Shown: one piece after another, positions 43,407 through 52,592 of the stretch | Numbering within the stretch: position 1 is the stretch's first letter | How the letters are laid out: each line of letters opens with the position of its first letter | Source: Embleya sp045207785 | Lineage (GTDB): Bacteria > Actinomycetota > Actinomycetes > Streptomycetales > Streptomycetaceae | Length of the DNA stretch: 64,000 nucleotides | Direction of reading: 5' to 3' | Assembly (NCBI RefSeq): GCF_045207785.1 | Contig: NZ_CP108776.1 | Coordinates: forward strand, 310,001-374,000 | Program-made: the position numbers and the translations under genes | Notes under the pieces: generated by a model | The model's input: only the letters and a program-made list of their open reading frames with translations | The model's database searches: none | Told to the model about the DNA's origin: nothing

Positions 43407-45397
43407 ACGATCACTCCGTTCGCGGTGACGTCCGCGTCGTCCGCCGGCACGCGGCGCACGTTCGCGGGTACTCGGGACACGGCGGGCAGGGAGAGGACCG
43501 CCCGGGCGATGGCGTCCGAGTCGGCCAGGGTCACCGAATCGACGCCGGGGCGGATCCCGGCGGCGGTGACCCAGTGCACCGACTCGGTGGGCACGCCGTA
43601 CGCGAACCGGCGCGGATGCGCCCGACCCCGCCCGTCGATCAGCCGGTAGGGCCGCTCGGTGACGGCGAGCCCGCCGGTCTCGTAGTCCTCGCCCCCGGCA
43701 CCGGCGATCCGGTACGGGGCGGCCTGGTCGGTGTTGAGCAGGTGTTGGAGCAGCGGATCCTCGGTCCGGCGCAGGTCCGGCTCGGGCAGCCGGGCCTCGA
43801 TCAGCACCCGGGCCCGCACCGGCGGACCGGGCACGACGGTGGAGGCGGCCACGAACGCGGGTTCGGCGACGTCGAGACAGATCCGGGTGCCGGGGCCGGT
43901 CAGGGTCAGTACGCCGGCCTCGATCAGCGCGATCATCTGCTCGATCCGGGCCGCGGGCGGGCCGATCGACAGGAAGCCGTTGAGCGGCGTGTACCAGCCC
44001 TCCAGGTCGTCACGGTGCGAATTGCCGTCCAGGCCACCGTGGTCGACCGCGAGCCTGATCTCGTTGCGCAGGTCCCGCAGCACGTCGAGGGCGGCCTTGA
44101 GCGGCCCGTCGACGTTGCCCGCCCGGGCCGCCGCCACGTCCCGGGAGAGGTAGTCCACGAGCCAGCGCGTGAAGTCCGGCCGGCTCGCGAACTCCCGGTC
44201 GCCGTACGGGCGGGCGATCGTCACCCAGTCCCAGCGATCGGCCGGCGCGACGGCGTACGCGTCCAACAGCGCCGCGACGTCGTGGTCCGCGTCCGCGGTC
44301 AGGTACGCGCGGATGAACCCCTCGCCCTCGGCGTCGCGGCCGTGCAGGCGCAGCAGTGCGGCGTAGTACACGCTCTCCACCTCGCGCGCGATCGGTGGCC
44401 ACAGGTCGGTGGTGAAGTCGACCGGCCGGCCCTCCCGGGCGCGCCGGCGCAGCCCCTCGACATACGCGGGGGTCAACAGCCTGGGCACGTACCGGCCGGT
44501 CGCCCCCTTCTGGTTCTCGCCACGGGCCCGGTAGGGCACGCCGCGTCGCGAACTGGCGTACAACATCGGTTCGTTGCCGGAGGGGTGGTACACCGTGCGG
44601 CCATTGTCCGCGAGCCCGAAGCGACCGTCGCGGCCGATCGTGAACAGGGCCATGTGGTCGAAGAAGTTCAGCCCCAGGCCGCGCAACAGCACGTTCTCGC
44701 CGGGTCGGATCCGGCCGAGGTCGAGGTCCGCCGGGTTGGCGGGGGTGATGTACGTCAGGTAGTGGATCCGGGCCAGGCTCGCGGTCCGGGCCTCGCGCGC
44801 CGACAGTCGGGCGGGCAGGTGGCCCAGCGCCAGCACCACCGCGTCCAGGTCGTGCAGCCGGGTGCCGTCCGCCAGACGGATGCCCTGCGGGCCGCCCGGC
44901 ACACCGTGGATGTCCGCGAGGGCGACCGCCCGCGATCGGTGCACCCGCACCGCGACGTGCGCCGGGGCGCGGGCCACGACCTGTCGGAAGGCGTCGTGCA
45001 GGTAGCGCCCGTAGAAGGCGCGGGTGGGGTAGTCGTCGGGCCCGAGCGAGCGGGCCTCGGCCAGGATGTCCGCGCCGTGGTCGCCGGGTTCGCCGAGTAC
45101 GGACAGCGACCGCGCCCACTCGTGGAGGCTGGGTCCAGGCACGATCGGCCCCTCGATCCGCGAACTCGCGTCGGTGTACACGGTGATCTGCGACGCGACG
45201 GTGTTCATCAGCAGGTGCCGGGACTGTTCGCGGCGCCAGACCGCGCCGGAGCCCGGCGAGGCCGGGTCGACCACGTGGATCGTGACCTCCGGGTGCGTGG
45301 GCTCGGCGCGTTCGTTGGCGCACAGCCGCTCCAGGACGGAGAGCCCGCGCGGGCCGGCGCCGACGACGCAGACCTCGATCCGGGCACCGGTGGTCAT
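43403..45397 (-). CDS. CreE-like FAD-dependent aspartate N-oxygenase
   Basis: 664 residues. The N-terminal FAD loop reads VVGAGPRGLSVLERL, followed by HVVDPASPGSGAVW, PTRAFYGRYL and a VVLALGH stretch. This is the long FAD/NAD(P)-binding family (NAD_binding_9 type) to which CreE and FzmM belong. These oxidise the amino group of L-aspartate to give nitrosuccinate. The lyase overlaps its 3' end and a phenol-type hydroxylase overlaps its start in ATGA. Family members without a neighbouring lyase have other roles, so the assignment rests on the pair. Confidence 0.85.
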   Translation of the reverse strand: MTTGARIEVCVVGAGPRGLSVLERLCANERAEPTHPEVTIHVVDPASPGSGAVWRREQSRHLLMNTVASQITVYTDASSRIEGPIVPGPSLHEWARSLSVLGEPGDHGADILAEARSLGPDDYPTRAFYGRYLHDAFRQVVARAPAHVAVRVHRSRAVALADIHGVPGGPQGIRLADGTRLHDLDAVVLALGHLPARLSAREARTASLARIHYLTYITPANPADLDLGRIRPGENVLLRGLGLNFFDHMALFTIGRDGRFGLADNGRTVYHPSGNEPMLYASSRRGVPYRARGENQKGATGRYVPRLLTPAYVEGLRRRAREGRPVDFTTDLWPPIAREVESVYYAALLRLHGRDAEGEGFIRAYLTADADHDVAALLDAYAVAPADRWDWVTIARPYGDREFASRPDFTRWLVDYLSRDVAAARAGNVDGPLKAALDVLRDLRNEIRLAVDHGGLDGNSHRDDLEGWYTPLNGFLSIGPPAARIEQMIALIEAGVLTLTGPGTRICLDVAEPAFVAASTVVPGPPVRARVLIEARLPEPDLRRTEDPLLQHLLNTDQAAPYRIAGAGGEDYETGGLAVTERPYRLIDGRGRAHPRRFAYGVPTESVHWVTAAGIRPGVDSVTLADSDAIARAVLSLPAVSRVPANVRRVPADDADVTANGVIV

Positions 45398-46599
45398 GCC
45401 GCGACTCCCTTCCTTCCGGTCCTCCGGTCGACCCGGGTGCCGTGCATCCAGGCCACGTGCTCGTGCAGTTCGTCGGCGGACAGCGCGCCGAGCATCGTGT
45501 TCCTGGCCCGGGCGGCGGCGCCGGCGGGGTGCCACAGCCGGGTGCTCGCGCGCGCGGCGAGTTGGATCCGGGTGGTGCGTTCGCGCCGGGCCGCGTTGTA
45601 GGCGAGCAGCCGGGCGGGCAGTCGCTCGGGCGGCGTGCCGTGCAGGCTCTGTCCGAGTACGACCGCGTCCTCGAGGGCCTGGCAGGCGCCCTGCGCCGCG
45701 TAGTGCAGCATCGGGTGCGCCGCGTCGCCCAGGAGCGCGACCCGTCCGTCGGTCCAGCGGGCCACCGGATCGCGGTCGACGAGCATCCAGGTCTTCCAGT
45801 CCGCGCCCAGTTCGAGCAGGCGCTGCGCGGTGCCGCCCAGGGCGGCGAGTTCGAGCAGCGCCACGTCGCGGTCCACGGGTACGCCGGCGAAGGCGTCGGT
45901 GCGGCCGTCGGCGCGGCTGGCCGCCAGGTTGAGGAAGCGGCCGCCGGCGATCGGGTAGTGCACGAAGTGGCAGCCGGGCCCGGCCCACCACACCACCGAG
46001 CGGTCGAACCGCAGGTTCTCGGGCACCTGTTCCATCGGGGTGACCGCCCGGTAGACGGTGATTCCGGAGACGCGCGGCTCGCCGTCGTCGACGAGCCGGG
46101 CCCGGATCGCGGAGTGCACGCCGTCGGCGCCGATCACGGCGTCGCCGGTGACCCGGGTGCCGTCCGCGAGCAGGGCGGTGGCACTCGCGTCGTTCTGCGT
46201 GTAGTCCGTGACCGGCGAACTACCGTGCAGCGTAACGGAGTCGGTGGCACGGCAGGCGTCGAGCAGGGCCTTGTGCAGTTCCGCGCGGTGCGCGACGACG
46301 TAGGGACTGTCGAACCGGTCGCGGTAGCGGTCGGTGAGCGGCAGGCTCGCCACGTGTTCACCGGTGACGCCGTCCATGAAGCGCAGTTCGGCCATGCGGA
46401 CGGCCGACGCGCGGACCGCCTCGCCCACGCCGAGCGCGTCCAGGGCGTGCAGGCCGTTGGGGGCCAGTTGGATGCCCGCGCCGATCTCGGCGAACGTGTC
46501 GGCGCGCTCCAGGACCACGGCGCGGTGACCGTGGGCGGACACCGCGAGGGCGGTGGCCAGACCGCCGATCCCGCCGCCCGCGACGATGATCTCGGCCAT
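45394..46599 (-). CDS. FAD-dependent aromatic hydroxylase (salicylate/3-hydroxybenzoate type)
   Basis: 401 residues. Motifs are IIVAGGGIGGLATALA (GxGxxG), the DG motif AVIGADGVHSAIRARL and the second FAD motif GRVALLGDAAHPMLHYAAQGACQALEDA. This is the class A flavoprotein monooxygenase fold of salicylate hydroxylases. The likely substrate is 3-hydroxyanthranilate or a derivative, made by the genes at 57769-61202. An analogous hydroxylase occurs in the cremeomycin cluster. The start overlaps the ligase stop in TGATG, so it is coupled to its neighbours. Confidence 0.88.
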   Translation of the reverse strand: MAEIIVAGGGIGGLATALAVSAHGHRAVVLERADTFAEIGAGIQLAPNGLHALDALGVGEAVRASAVRMAELRFMDGVTGEHVASLPLTDRYRDRFDSPYVVAHRAELHKALLDACRATDSVTLHGSSPVTDYTQNDASATALLADGTRVTGDAVIGADGVHSAIRARLVDDGEPRVSGITVYRAVTPMEQVPENLRFDRSVVWWAGPGCHFVHYPIAGGRFLNLAASRADGRTDAFAGVPVDRDVALLELAALGGTAQRLLELGADWKTWMLVDRDPVARWTDGRVALLGDAAHPMLHYAAQGACQALEDAVVLGQSLHGTPPERLPARLLAYNAARRERTTRIQLAARASTRLWHPAGAAARARNTMLGALSADELHEHVAWMHGTRVDRRTGRKGVAA

Positions 46600-48170
46600 C
46601 ACGCGCCCCGATCCTCGGCCTCGAGCCGGCGGGCCAGTTCGAGGCGTTTGATCTTGGTGGTGGCGGTCTGCGGCAGGTCCCGGATGCGTCGCTGGACCGG
46701 CTCGGCCATCTCCGGTAGTTCGGCGGCCGCCGCCCGCCAGGCGACCGGGTCGAGCGGCCGGTCGTCCTTGGTGCACACCACCGGCACGGCACCGCCGTCC
46801 GCGCCGGGGACGATGACCACCTCGGCGAGCTCGTCGAGTCTGTCGAACAGGGTGTCCTCGGCGGCCAGTGTGGAGCCGAAGCCCTCGATCAGGTCGACCT
46901 CGCGGTCGAGCAGGTGGATGCAGCCCCACTTGGTGCGGTAGCCGACATCGCCCATCCGCCACCAGCCGTCCGCGGAGACCTGCGCGTCGTAGCGGTCCTG
47001 TTCGCCGAGGTAGGTCAGGATCCGTCCGTCGCTCTTGACCTCGATGTGGCCGGGGTGCTCGGCGGAGGGGGGCCGGCCGTTGCGGCCGACCACCCGGGCG
47101 TCGGTCATGCCGGGGAACGGCCTGCCCACGCAGCGGCCGTCCGCGTCGGGGGCGCGGCCGCGGGTGAAGGCGCGGACGACGGCCGGGCCGACCTCGCTCT
47201 GGCCGTACAGCTGGCCGAACAGCGGCGTCCGGCGCCGGCTGGCCGCGAGCAGTCGGTGCACGGTGCGCGGGTGGATGGCGTCGAAGGTGGAGCTGAACAG
47301 CTTGACGTCGGCGAGCGGTTCGCGCGGGTCGTCCGCGAGTTCCTCCCACTCCATGAAGGTGTTGGGGTGCGCCTCCAGGACCCCGGGGCGCAGGCGCGCG
47401 AACAGGTCGGCGGCGCGCTTGGGGTCGGAGTCGGCCAGCACCGCGATCGGGAAGCCGCGCAGCAGCGCGATGGCCAGCGCGGTGATCAAGCGCGAGTGCA
47501 CGAACGAGACGTGCAGGGCGATGGTCTCGCGGTGCCGCAGGATGGGCGCGACGATCGCGGCCTGCGGCCGGTATCGGGCCTGGAGGCTGCGGCCGGTGTG
47601 CACGGCGAGCTTGGGCACCCCGGTGGTGCCCGACGTGTGGGTGATCAGCGTGGGCTGCTCGGCGGGCCGGGTCACCGGGGGCACGCGTGCGGCCCCGGTC
47701 GACGCGTCGAGGGTGCCGGCGTCGGGGTGTGTGCCGGTGGTGAGCAGTACCCGCTCGGCCTGTTCGAAGATCACGCCGGGCAGACCGTCGAGCTTGGCCC
47801 GGTCGGTCACCAGGTACGGCCGGTCGGTGCGGCGGACCAGTTCGGCGACGGTGGCGCCGTCGAGCGTCGGCGACAGCAGGACGGGCACCGCGCCGACGCG
47901 CGCGGCCGCGCAGGCCAGCAGGGTGATGTCGAAGCCGTCGGACTTGTACACCACGACGCGGCCGCCGGGTCGGATCCCGGCCGCCCACAGGCGGGCGGCG
48001 AAGTCGTCCACGAGGTCGGCGATCTCCGCGATGGTGGCGCGCCGGCCCAGTTCGGGGGCGATGTCGAGGTCGTGGTCGAGGATGAGCACGTTGGTCGAGT
48101 GTCGGGAGGCCGCGCGTTCGAAGAGCGTGCCCAGTCGGATGCCGCGGTTTCCGATGCGTTGCAAGAGCAT
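46599..48170 (-). CDS. Acyl-CoA ligase-like protein (CreM/BomJ-like)
   Basis: 523 residues of the ANL superfamily. ITHTSGTTGVPKLAVHTG, LYGQSEVGPAVVRAF and WWRMGDVGYRTKWG are present, and RDLPQTATTKIKRLEL ends with the catalytic Lys. The usual GRxKD hinge is replaced by LLDREVDLIEGFGSTLAAED, so the C-terminal half is unusual. Two roles are possible. In cremeomycin a member of this family (CreM) uses ATP to couple nitrite to an aryl amine, giving a diazo group. In benzoxazole clusters (BomJ-like) a member activates an aryl acid. The gene order lyase, CreE, hydroxylase, ligase favours the first. Confidence 0.8.
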   Translation of the reverse strand: MLLQRIGNRGIRLGTLFERAASRHSTNVLILDHDLDIAPELGRRATIAEIADLVDDFAARLWAAGIRPGGRVVVYKSDGFDITLLACAAARVGAVPVLLSPTLDGATVAELVRRTDRPYLVTDRAKLDGLPGVIFEQAERVLLTTGTHPDAGTLDASTGAARVPPVTRPAEQPTLITHTSGTTGVPKLAVHTGRSLQARYRPQAAIVAPILRHRETIALHVSFVHSRLITALAIALLRGFPIAVLADSDPKRAADLFARLRPGVLEAHPNTFMEWEELADDPREPLADVKLFSSTFDAIHPRTVHRLLAASRRRTPLFGQLYGQSEVGPAVVRAFTRGRAPDADGRCVGRPFPGMTDARVVGRNGRPPSAEHPGHIEVKSDGRILTYLGEQDRYDAQVSADGWWRMGDVGYRTKWGCIHLLDREVDLIEGFGSTLAAEDTLFDRLDELAEVVIVPGADGGAVPVVCTKDDRPLDPVAWRAAAAELPEMAEPVQRRIRDLPQTATTKIKRLELARRLEAEDRGA

Positions 48171-48174
48171 GAGG

Positions 48175-48759
48175 TCAGGCCTTCTTCTCGACGACGCGCT
48201 TGATCCGTTCGAGGGTGACCGGGAGATCGGCGGCGACCTTCGCGTTCCAGTCGGCGAGGAAGCGCCGCTTGCCGGCGTCGTCCAGTGCCGCGGTGATGCC
48301 GCGGATCCCCTCGGTGGCCCGGCCCATCCGGAAGCGGTGGGTGAGCACGCTGCCGCCGGGCGCGGGCTCGATCTCGTAGGACCACACGCTGTCCTGGCGG
48401 ACTCCCGCCGTGTCGCGCATCGACCAGCGGAAGCTGCGTCCGGGTTCGGCGGCGACCACCTCGGACTCGGTGAACCACGTGCCGCGCACCACCGGGGCCC
48501 AGGCGACCACGTCCGCGGCGCGCAGGTTCTCACCGCGAAAGACCGCGCCCACCGTGCCCGGTTCGCCGCTGATCCAGGTGCCGCCCACGCACTCGGGGCT
48601 CCACTCGCCGCTGCGGGCGAGGTCGCTGACGACGGCGTACACCTCGGTCGGTGTGGCCGCGATGTGCGTGCGGGCGGCGAGTCGGAACAGCGCGGGCTGC
48701 TCGCGGTCGCCGGCCTCGGGTGTGCGCGTGTCGCCGGTGGCGACGGGTGCGTTCGCCAT
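48175..48759 (-). CDS. SRPBCC (START-like) family protein
   Basis: 194 residues. The N-terminal AARTHIAATPTEVYAVVSDLARSGEWSPECVGG is the usual opening of polyketide cyclase/dehydrase-like SRPBCC proteins, which form a hydrophobic ligand pocket. About 25 disordered residues precede it. It is the first gene of the operon to 41949 and starts downstream of the shared promoter module. A second SRPBCC protein heads towards the other operon (54716). A role as cyclase, aromatase or binding protein is not decidable. Confidence 0.82.
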   Translation of the reverse strand: MANAPVATGDTRTPEAGDREQPALFRLAARTHIAATPTEVYAVVSDLARSGEWSPECVGGTWISGEPGTVGAVFRGENLRAADVVAWAPVVRGTWFTESEVVAAEPGRSFRWSMRDTAGVRQDSVWSYEIEPAPGGSVLTHRFRMGRATEGIRGITAALDDAGKRRFLADWNAKVAADLPVTLERIKRVVEKKA

Positions 48760-48808
48760 GTCCTGGCGCCCCTTTCGGTGTGGCTCCGGAACTGCACGGG
48801 AAGTGCTT

Positions 48809-48876
48809 GCTACCGTCTATAACGCTATGGCGGTAACAGCGGGTCGACCACGGCCCCGCGATAAGGGGTTCTTCTC
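48809..48876 (-). promoter_or_regulatory. Shared promoter/operator module, copy 1
   Basis: This 68-bp module matches the one at 56848-56915 with identical internal spacing. It has GCTACC, then AACGCTA, then GGTAACA 23 bases from the first, then CCGCGATAAGGG, then TTCTC. Read on minus, TAGCGT is a good -10 with a weak TGGTCG -35 at 17 bases, and the TTACC/GGTA half-sites flank the -10. It lies 50 bases upstream of the SRPBCC start. A repressor or activator common to both operons is likely. Confidence 0.75.
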
Positions 48877-49000
48877 GAACCGCGAAGACGCGGCGGACCC
48901 GCCCGGCGAACACGACGCGATCGCAGGGCGAACACTCGCGGGCCGGCGCGATCGCAGGGCGAACCCGCGGGCCGGCGCGGCGTGGTGTCAGACTCTGCGC

Positions 49001-49987
49001 ATGCGTGCTGCGTACCTCGAACGACTCGGCCCGCCCGAGGAGATCCGGTTCGGCGAGCTGGCCGAACCGCGCCCCGGCCCCTGCGACGTGCTCGTCGACG
49101 TACTGGCCACCACCGTCGATCCGGTCGACACCTTCGTGCGTTCGGGACTGTTCTCCACGCCCGTCGACTTCCCGTTCGTGATAGGCCGCGACCTCGTCGG
49201 GCGGGTGCTTCGGGCCGGACCGGGCGCGCCCGGATTCGCGCCGGGGGACGCGGTGTGGAGCAACAGCCTCGGGCACGGCGGGCGCCAGGGCGCGACGGCC
49301 GAACGGGCGGTGGTCGCGGCGGACCGGCTCTACCGGCTGCCGTCGGGCGTCGACCCGTACGCCGCGGTGACGGTGCTGCACCCCGCCGCGACCGCCCACC
49401 TGGCGCTGTTCGCCCACGGCGGGCTGCGCGCCGGCGAGACCGTCCTGGTGGCGGGAGCCGCCGGCAACGTCGGCGCGGCCCTGGTCGTCCTGGCCGTCGA
49501 GGCGGGCGCCCGGGTACTGGCCACCGCGTCCGCCCGCGACGCCCACTACTGCCGTGACCTGGGCGCCGCGGTCGTCCTGGACTACCGCGCCCCGGACCTG
49601 GCCGAACGGCTCGCCGAGGCCGCCCCGAACGGCGTGGACCTGCACCTGGACACCTCGGGCGGCAACGACCTGACCGCGGCGGTCGCCCTGCTCGCGCGGC
49701 GCGGGCGGATAGTGCTGCTCGCGGGAGCGGGCACGCGCCCGGTGCTGCCGGCCGGCGACCTGTACCTGAAGGACGGCTCGATCCGCGGCTTCGTCATCTC
49801 GCACGCCGGCACCGGCGAACTCGCCGACGCCGCCCGCTCGATCAACCGACTGCTCGCTGCGGGCCGGTTGCGCTCGCGGACCGTCGAGACGCTGCCGTCG
49901 TCCGCCGCCGCCGATGTGCATCGTCGCCTGGAAAAGGGCGAACTGCACGGCAGGCGCGTGGTGTTGCGCTTCGACCTGGAGCACTGA
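49001..49987 (+). CDS. Zinc-independent quinone reductase-like MDR oxidoreductase
   Basis: 328 residues. The N-terminal GroES-like fold has FPFVIGRDLVGRVL. The nucleotide-binding loop is VLVAGAAGNVGAALVVLAVEAG. The Zn-binding cysteines of alcohol dehydrogenases are absent, which fits NADPH:quinone reductases of the medium-chain family. It is the only plus-strand gene of block 3. It diverges from the SRPBCC gene and is separated from it by the shared module, so it may be under the same control. It could reduce a quinone made by the hydroxylase or protect the cell from one. Confidence 0.87.
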   Translation: MRAAYLERLGPPEEIRFGELAEPRPGPCDVLVDVLATTVDPVDTFVRSGLFSTPVDFPFVIGRDLVGRVLRAGPGAPGFAPGDAVWSNSLGHGGRQGATAERAVVAADRLYRLPSGVDPYAAVTVLHPAATAHLALFAHGGLRAGETVLVAGAAGNVGAALVVLAVEAGARVLATASARDAHYCRDLGAAVVLDYRAPDLAERLAEAAPNGVDLHLDTSGGNDLTAAVALLARRGRIVLLAGAGTRPVLPAGDLYLKDGSIRGFVISHAGTGELADAARSINRLLAAGRLRSRTVETLPSSAAADVHRRLEKGELHGRRVVLRFDLEH

Positions 49988-50064
49988 CCCAGGGCGTGTC
50001 GATCGCCCCGATGGGGTCCGGACGCAACGCCCGCGCCGCCGGGGTCGTTGTCGGCGCCTCGCGA

Positions 50065-50099
50065 CGGTGCTCCGCGGTCTCGTGCACCGGGGAGCACCG
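50065..50099. terminator. Hairpin between convergent MDR and NRPS genes
   Basis: CGGTGCTCC (50065-50073) pairs with GGAGCACCG (50091-50099). An inner CGGT/ACCG pairing and a 7-base loop follow a one-base mismatch. It lies between the stops at 49987 and 50127. Confidence 0.75.
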
Positions 50100-50126
50100 C
50101 CGTGTCCAAGCCGTGCGGGATCGAGG

Positions 50127-52475
50127 TCAGTACGCGCGCGCCCGGTCGACGAGCACCGCCATCCGGTCGACGCTCGGCTCGTGGAGCAGATCGCCGAGCT
50201 CGATGTCGATCTCGAACAACTCGCGGACCCGCTCGGTCAGTCGGGCCCCGCGCAGCGAGTCCCCGCCGAGTTCGAAGAAGTTGTCGTGCACGCCGATCCC
50301 GTCCAGTTCGAGCAGTTGCGCGCACATCCGCGCGAGCGAGCGCTCGGTGTCGGTGCGCGGCTCCTGGTAGGGGCTGTCCACGTCGGGCCGCGAGCGCGGC
50401 GGTTCGGGCAGCGCGGCGCGGTCGATCTTGCCGTTCACCGAGGTCGGCAGACCGCCGACGACATACGCGGACGGCACCATGAACGCGGGCAGCTTCGCCC
50501 GCAGCGACCGACGGATCTCACGCACCTCCGGCTCGCTGCCCGGCTCCGGCTCGATGTACGCGGTGAGTCGCACGTCTCCCTGGCCGTCCCGGTGCGCCAG
50601 CACCGCCGCCTGGGCGACACCCGGCCGGCTCGCCGTGACCACCTCGATCTCGCCGAGCTGGACGGTGTTGCCCTGCACCTTGAGCTGGTTGTCCACCCGG
50701 CCGATGATCTCGATGCTGCCGTCCGGCCAGTAGCGCGCCATGTCCCCCGTGCGGTACAGCACCGGGTGCCGGGCCGGATCGATCGGATTGGCGACCCAGC
50801 GCAGCGCGGTGGCCTCGGGTCGCTTCAGGTAGCCGGCCGACAGGCTGTCGCCGGCGATGCACAACTCGCCGACCACGCCGGGCGGTACCGGCACCGAGTT
50901 CGCGGCGAGCACGTAGATCCTGACGTTGCAGATCGGCCGCCCGATCGGCGGCAGGCGGCGGGCCCGACCCTCCGCGCCCAGGCTCTCGCCCAGCGCGGTG
51001 ATGTCGCAGCCGGCGGCGGTGGTGGCCTCCGCGGAGCCGTAGAGGTTGATCAGCCGGAACGGGAGCCCGGCGGGGGGCCAGGACTGGATCCGCTCGCCGC
51101 AGACCCGGATGTCGGCCAGCGGCGTGTCGGCGGGCCAGTCCAGGCTCCACAACCGCTCGGCCATCGGCTTCATCAGCAGCGTGCTGGTGATCCGCTTCTC
51201 CAGGTACCAGTCCTGGAGCAGTTGCGGTGCGGCGACCACGGACGTGTCGGGAATGTGCACCGTGCCGCCGGCGGCGAGCACCGGGAAGCACTCCACCTCG
51301 ACCATGCCGTAGCCCGGCGCGGCCAGCCAGGTGCCCTGGGTCGCGGCCGTCATGCCGGTCATCTCGCGCATGCTGTGGATGAGGTTGCGGGCCGCGCCGA
51401 ACCGCACGAGGACGGCCTTGGGCGCGCCGGTGGAACCGGAGGTGTAGCAGATGTGGATCAGGTCGTCGACGTCCACCGGGGCGCTCACCTCGGTGTTGGG
51501 CTCGCTGCGCCAGTCGACGACGTCGAGCGCGAGCACCGGACAGTGCCCGGACACCTTGTCTTCGTGCGCCGACAGCGTCACGACCGCGGCCGCCTCGGCG
51601 TCCTCGACCATGAACCGGACCCGGTCGGCGGGGAAGTCGGGGTCGAGCAGGATCGCCGCCGCCGCGAGCTTGAAGCACGCGAGTTGCGCGATCAGGCTCT
51701 CGGCGCCGCGCGGGAAGCACACCCCGACCCGGTCCTGCCGGCGCACTCCGGTCGCGGCCAGGCGGTGGGCGAGCCGGTTGGCCCGGTCCTCCAGGTCCCG
51801 GTAGGTCAGCGCGCTCTCGGGCAGCGCCACCGCGATCGCGTCGGGGGTGCGGTGCGCGAAGTCCGTGACGATCTCGTGGAAGAACGGGGGCGGGACGGCC
51901 TCGTCGGTCCGGTTCCACTCGACCAGGATCCGCTGTGTCTCCTCGTCGCTCAGCAACGGTATGTCGCGCAGGGCAACACGCCGATCCGCGGTCAGGGCGG
52001 TGAGTACGCGCCGTAGGTGGCGGGCGTACTGGGCTGCCGCGTCGAGGTCGAACTCGGCGCTGGAGACCAGGAGTTCGTACGCCTCGTCGGCGACGAGCAG
52101 GGTCAGCGCGGCGCGCGGGCCGGCCGTCCCCGCGGCCGCGGCGCACACCAGGGCGTGGCAGGGGCGGCCGGCGGCCGGATGCTCCGACGGGGTGGCGTCG
52201 GCGGCCGCGGCGAGCAGGTCCGCCGGCGTGTCGTCGGCGGCGGCGCGCAGTTCGAGCGTCTCGACCGGACCGTCCGGCCGGGACTGCCGGCCGATCAGCA
52301 GGTCGCTCTCCCCGGTGTAGCGGTGGATCAGGACCGCGAGGGCGGCCGTCGCGAACCGCTCCGGATGCGGGCGGGCCTCGGTGGGGAGGGGGATGGTGAT
52401 GTGGTGCGACGCTCCGGTCCGATCGCCGTCGATGTGACGGGCGAGCGGGAGTGCCGAACTCGTGGTCGTGGCCAC
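50127..52475 (-). CDS. NRPS protein: partial condensation, adenylation, carrier
   Basis: 782 residues. The first 180 resemble only the C-terminal part of a condensation domain (ILVEWNRTDEAVPP linker). The A domain has YTSGSTGAPKAVLV, NLYGSAEAT, LYRTGDMARY, GRVDNQLKVQGNTVQLGEIE and NGKIDRAAL. The carrier domain has FFELGGDSLRGARL with its phosphopantetheine Ser near 735. Where most amino-acid A domains have Asp235 (FDxS), this one reads GYGMVEVE, with Gly there. That points away from a normal alpha-amino acid; anthranilate-type and keto-acid domains carry Gly at this site. 3-Hydroxyanthranilate made nearby is a plausible substrate. GAGGAG lies 8 bases before the GTG. No condensation domain capable of chain growth is in the window. 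Confidence 0.88.
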   Translation of the reverse strand: MATTTSSALPLARHIDGDRTGASHHITIPLPTEARPHPERFATAALAVLIHRYTGESDLLIGRQSRPDGPVETLELRAAADDTPADLLAAAADATPSEHPAAGRPCHALVCAAAAGTAGPRAALTLLVADEAYELLVSSAEFDLDAAAQYARHLRRVLTALTADRRVALRDIPLLSDEETQRILVEWNRTDEAVPPPFFHEIVTDFAHRTPDAIAVALPESALTYRDLEDRANRLAHRLAATGVRRQDRVGVCFPRGAESLIAQLACFKLAAAAILLDPDFPADRVRFMVEDAEAAAVVTLSAHEDKVSGHCPVLALDVVDWRSEPNTEVSAPVDVDDLIHICYTSGSTGAPKAVLVRFGAARNLIHSMREMTGMTAATQGTWLAAPGYGMVEVECFPVLAAGGTVHIPDTSVVAAPQLLQDWYLEKRITSTLLMKPMAERLWSLDWPADTPLADIRVCGERIQSWPPAGLPFRLINLYGSAEATTAAGCDITALGESLGAEGRARRLPPIGRPICNVRIYVLAANSVPVPPGVVGELCIAGDSLSAGYLKRPEATALRWVANPIDPARHPVLYRTGDMARYWPDGSIEIIGRVDNQLKVQGNTVQLGEIEVVTASRPGVAQAAVLAHRDGQGDVRLTAYIEPEPGSEPEVREIRRSLRAKLPAFMVPSAYVVGGLPTSVNGKIDRAALPEPPRSRPDVDSPYQEPRTDTERSLARMCAQLLELDGIGVHDNFFELGGDSLRGARLTERVRELFEIDIELGDLLHEPSVDRMAVLVDRARAY

Positions 52476-52592
52476 CGGAATCGCTCCTCTCGGGATGTCG
52501 GATGGCGGATGTCGGGCTTGGGCGACGGGGCCTCGGGGCGACGGATGACGGGATGACGAGATGTCGGGATGGAGATACCGGGGACCCGAGGT

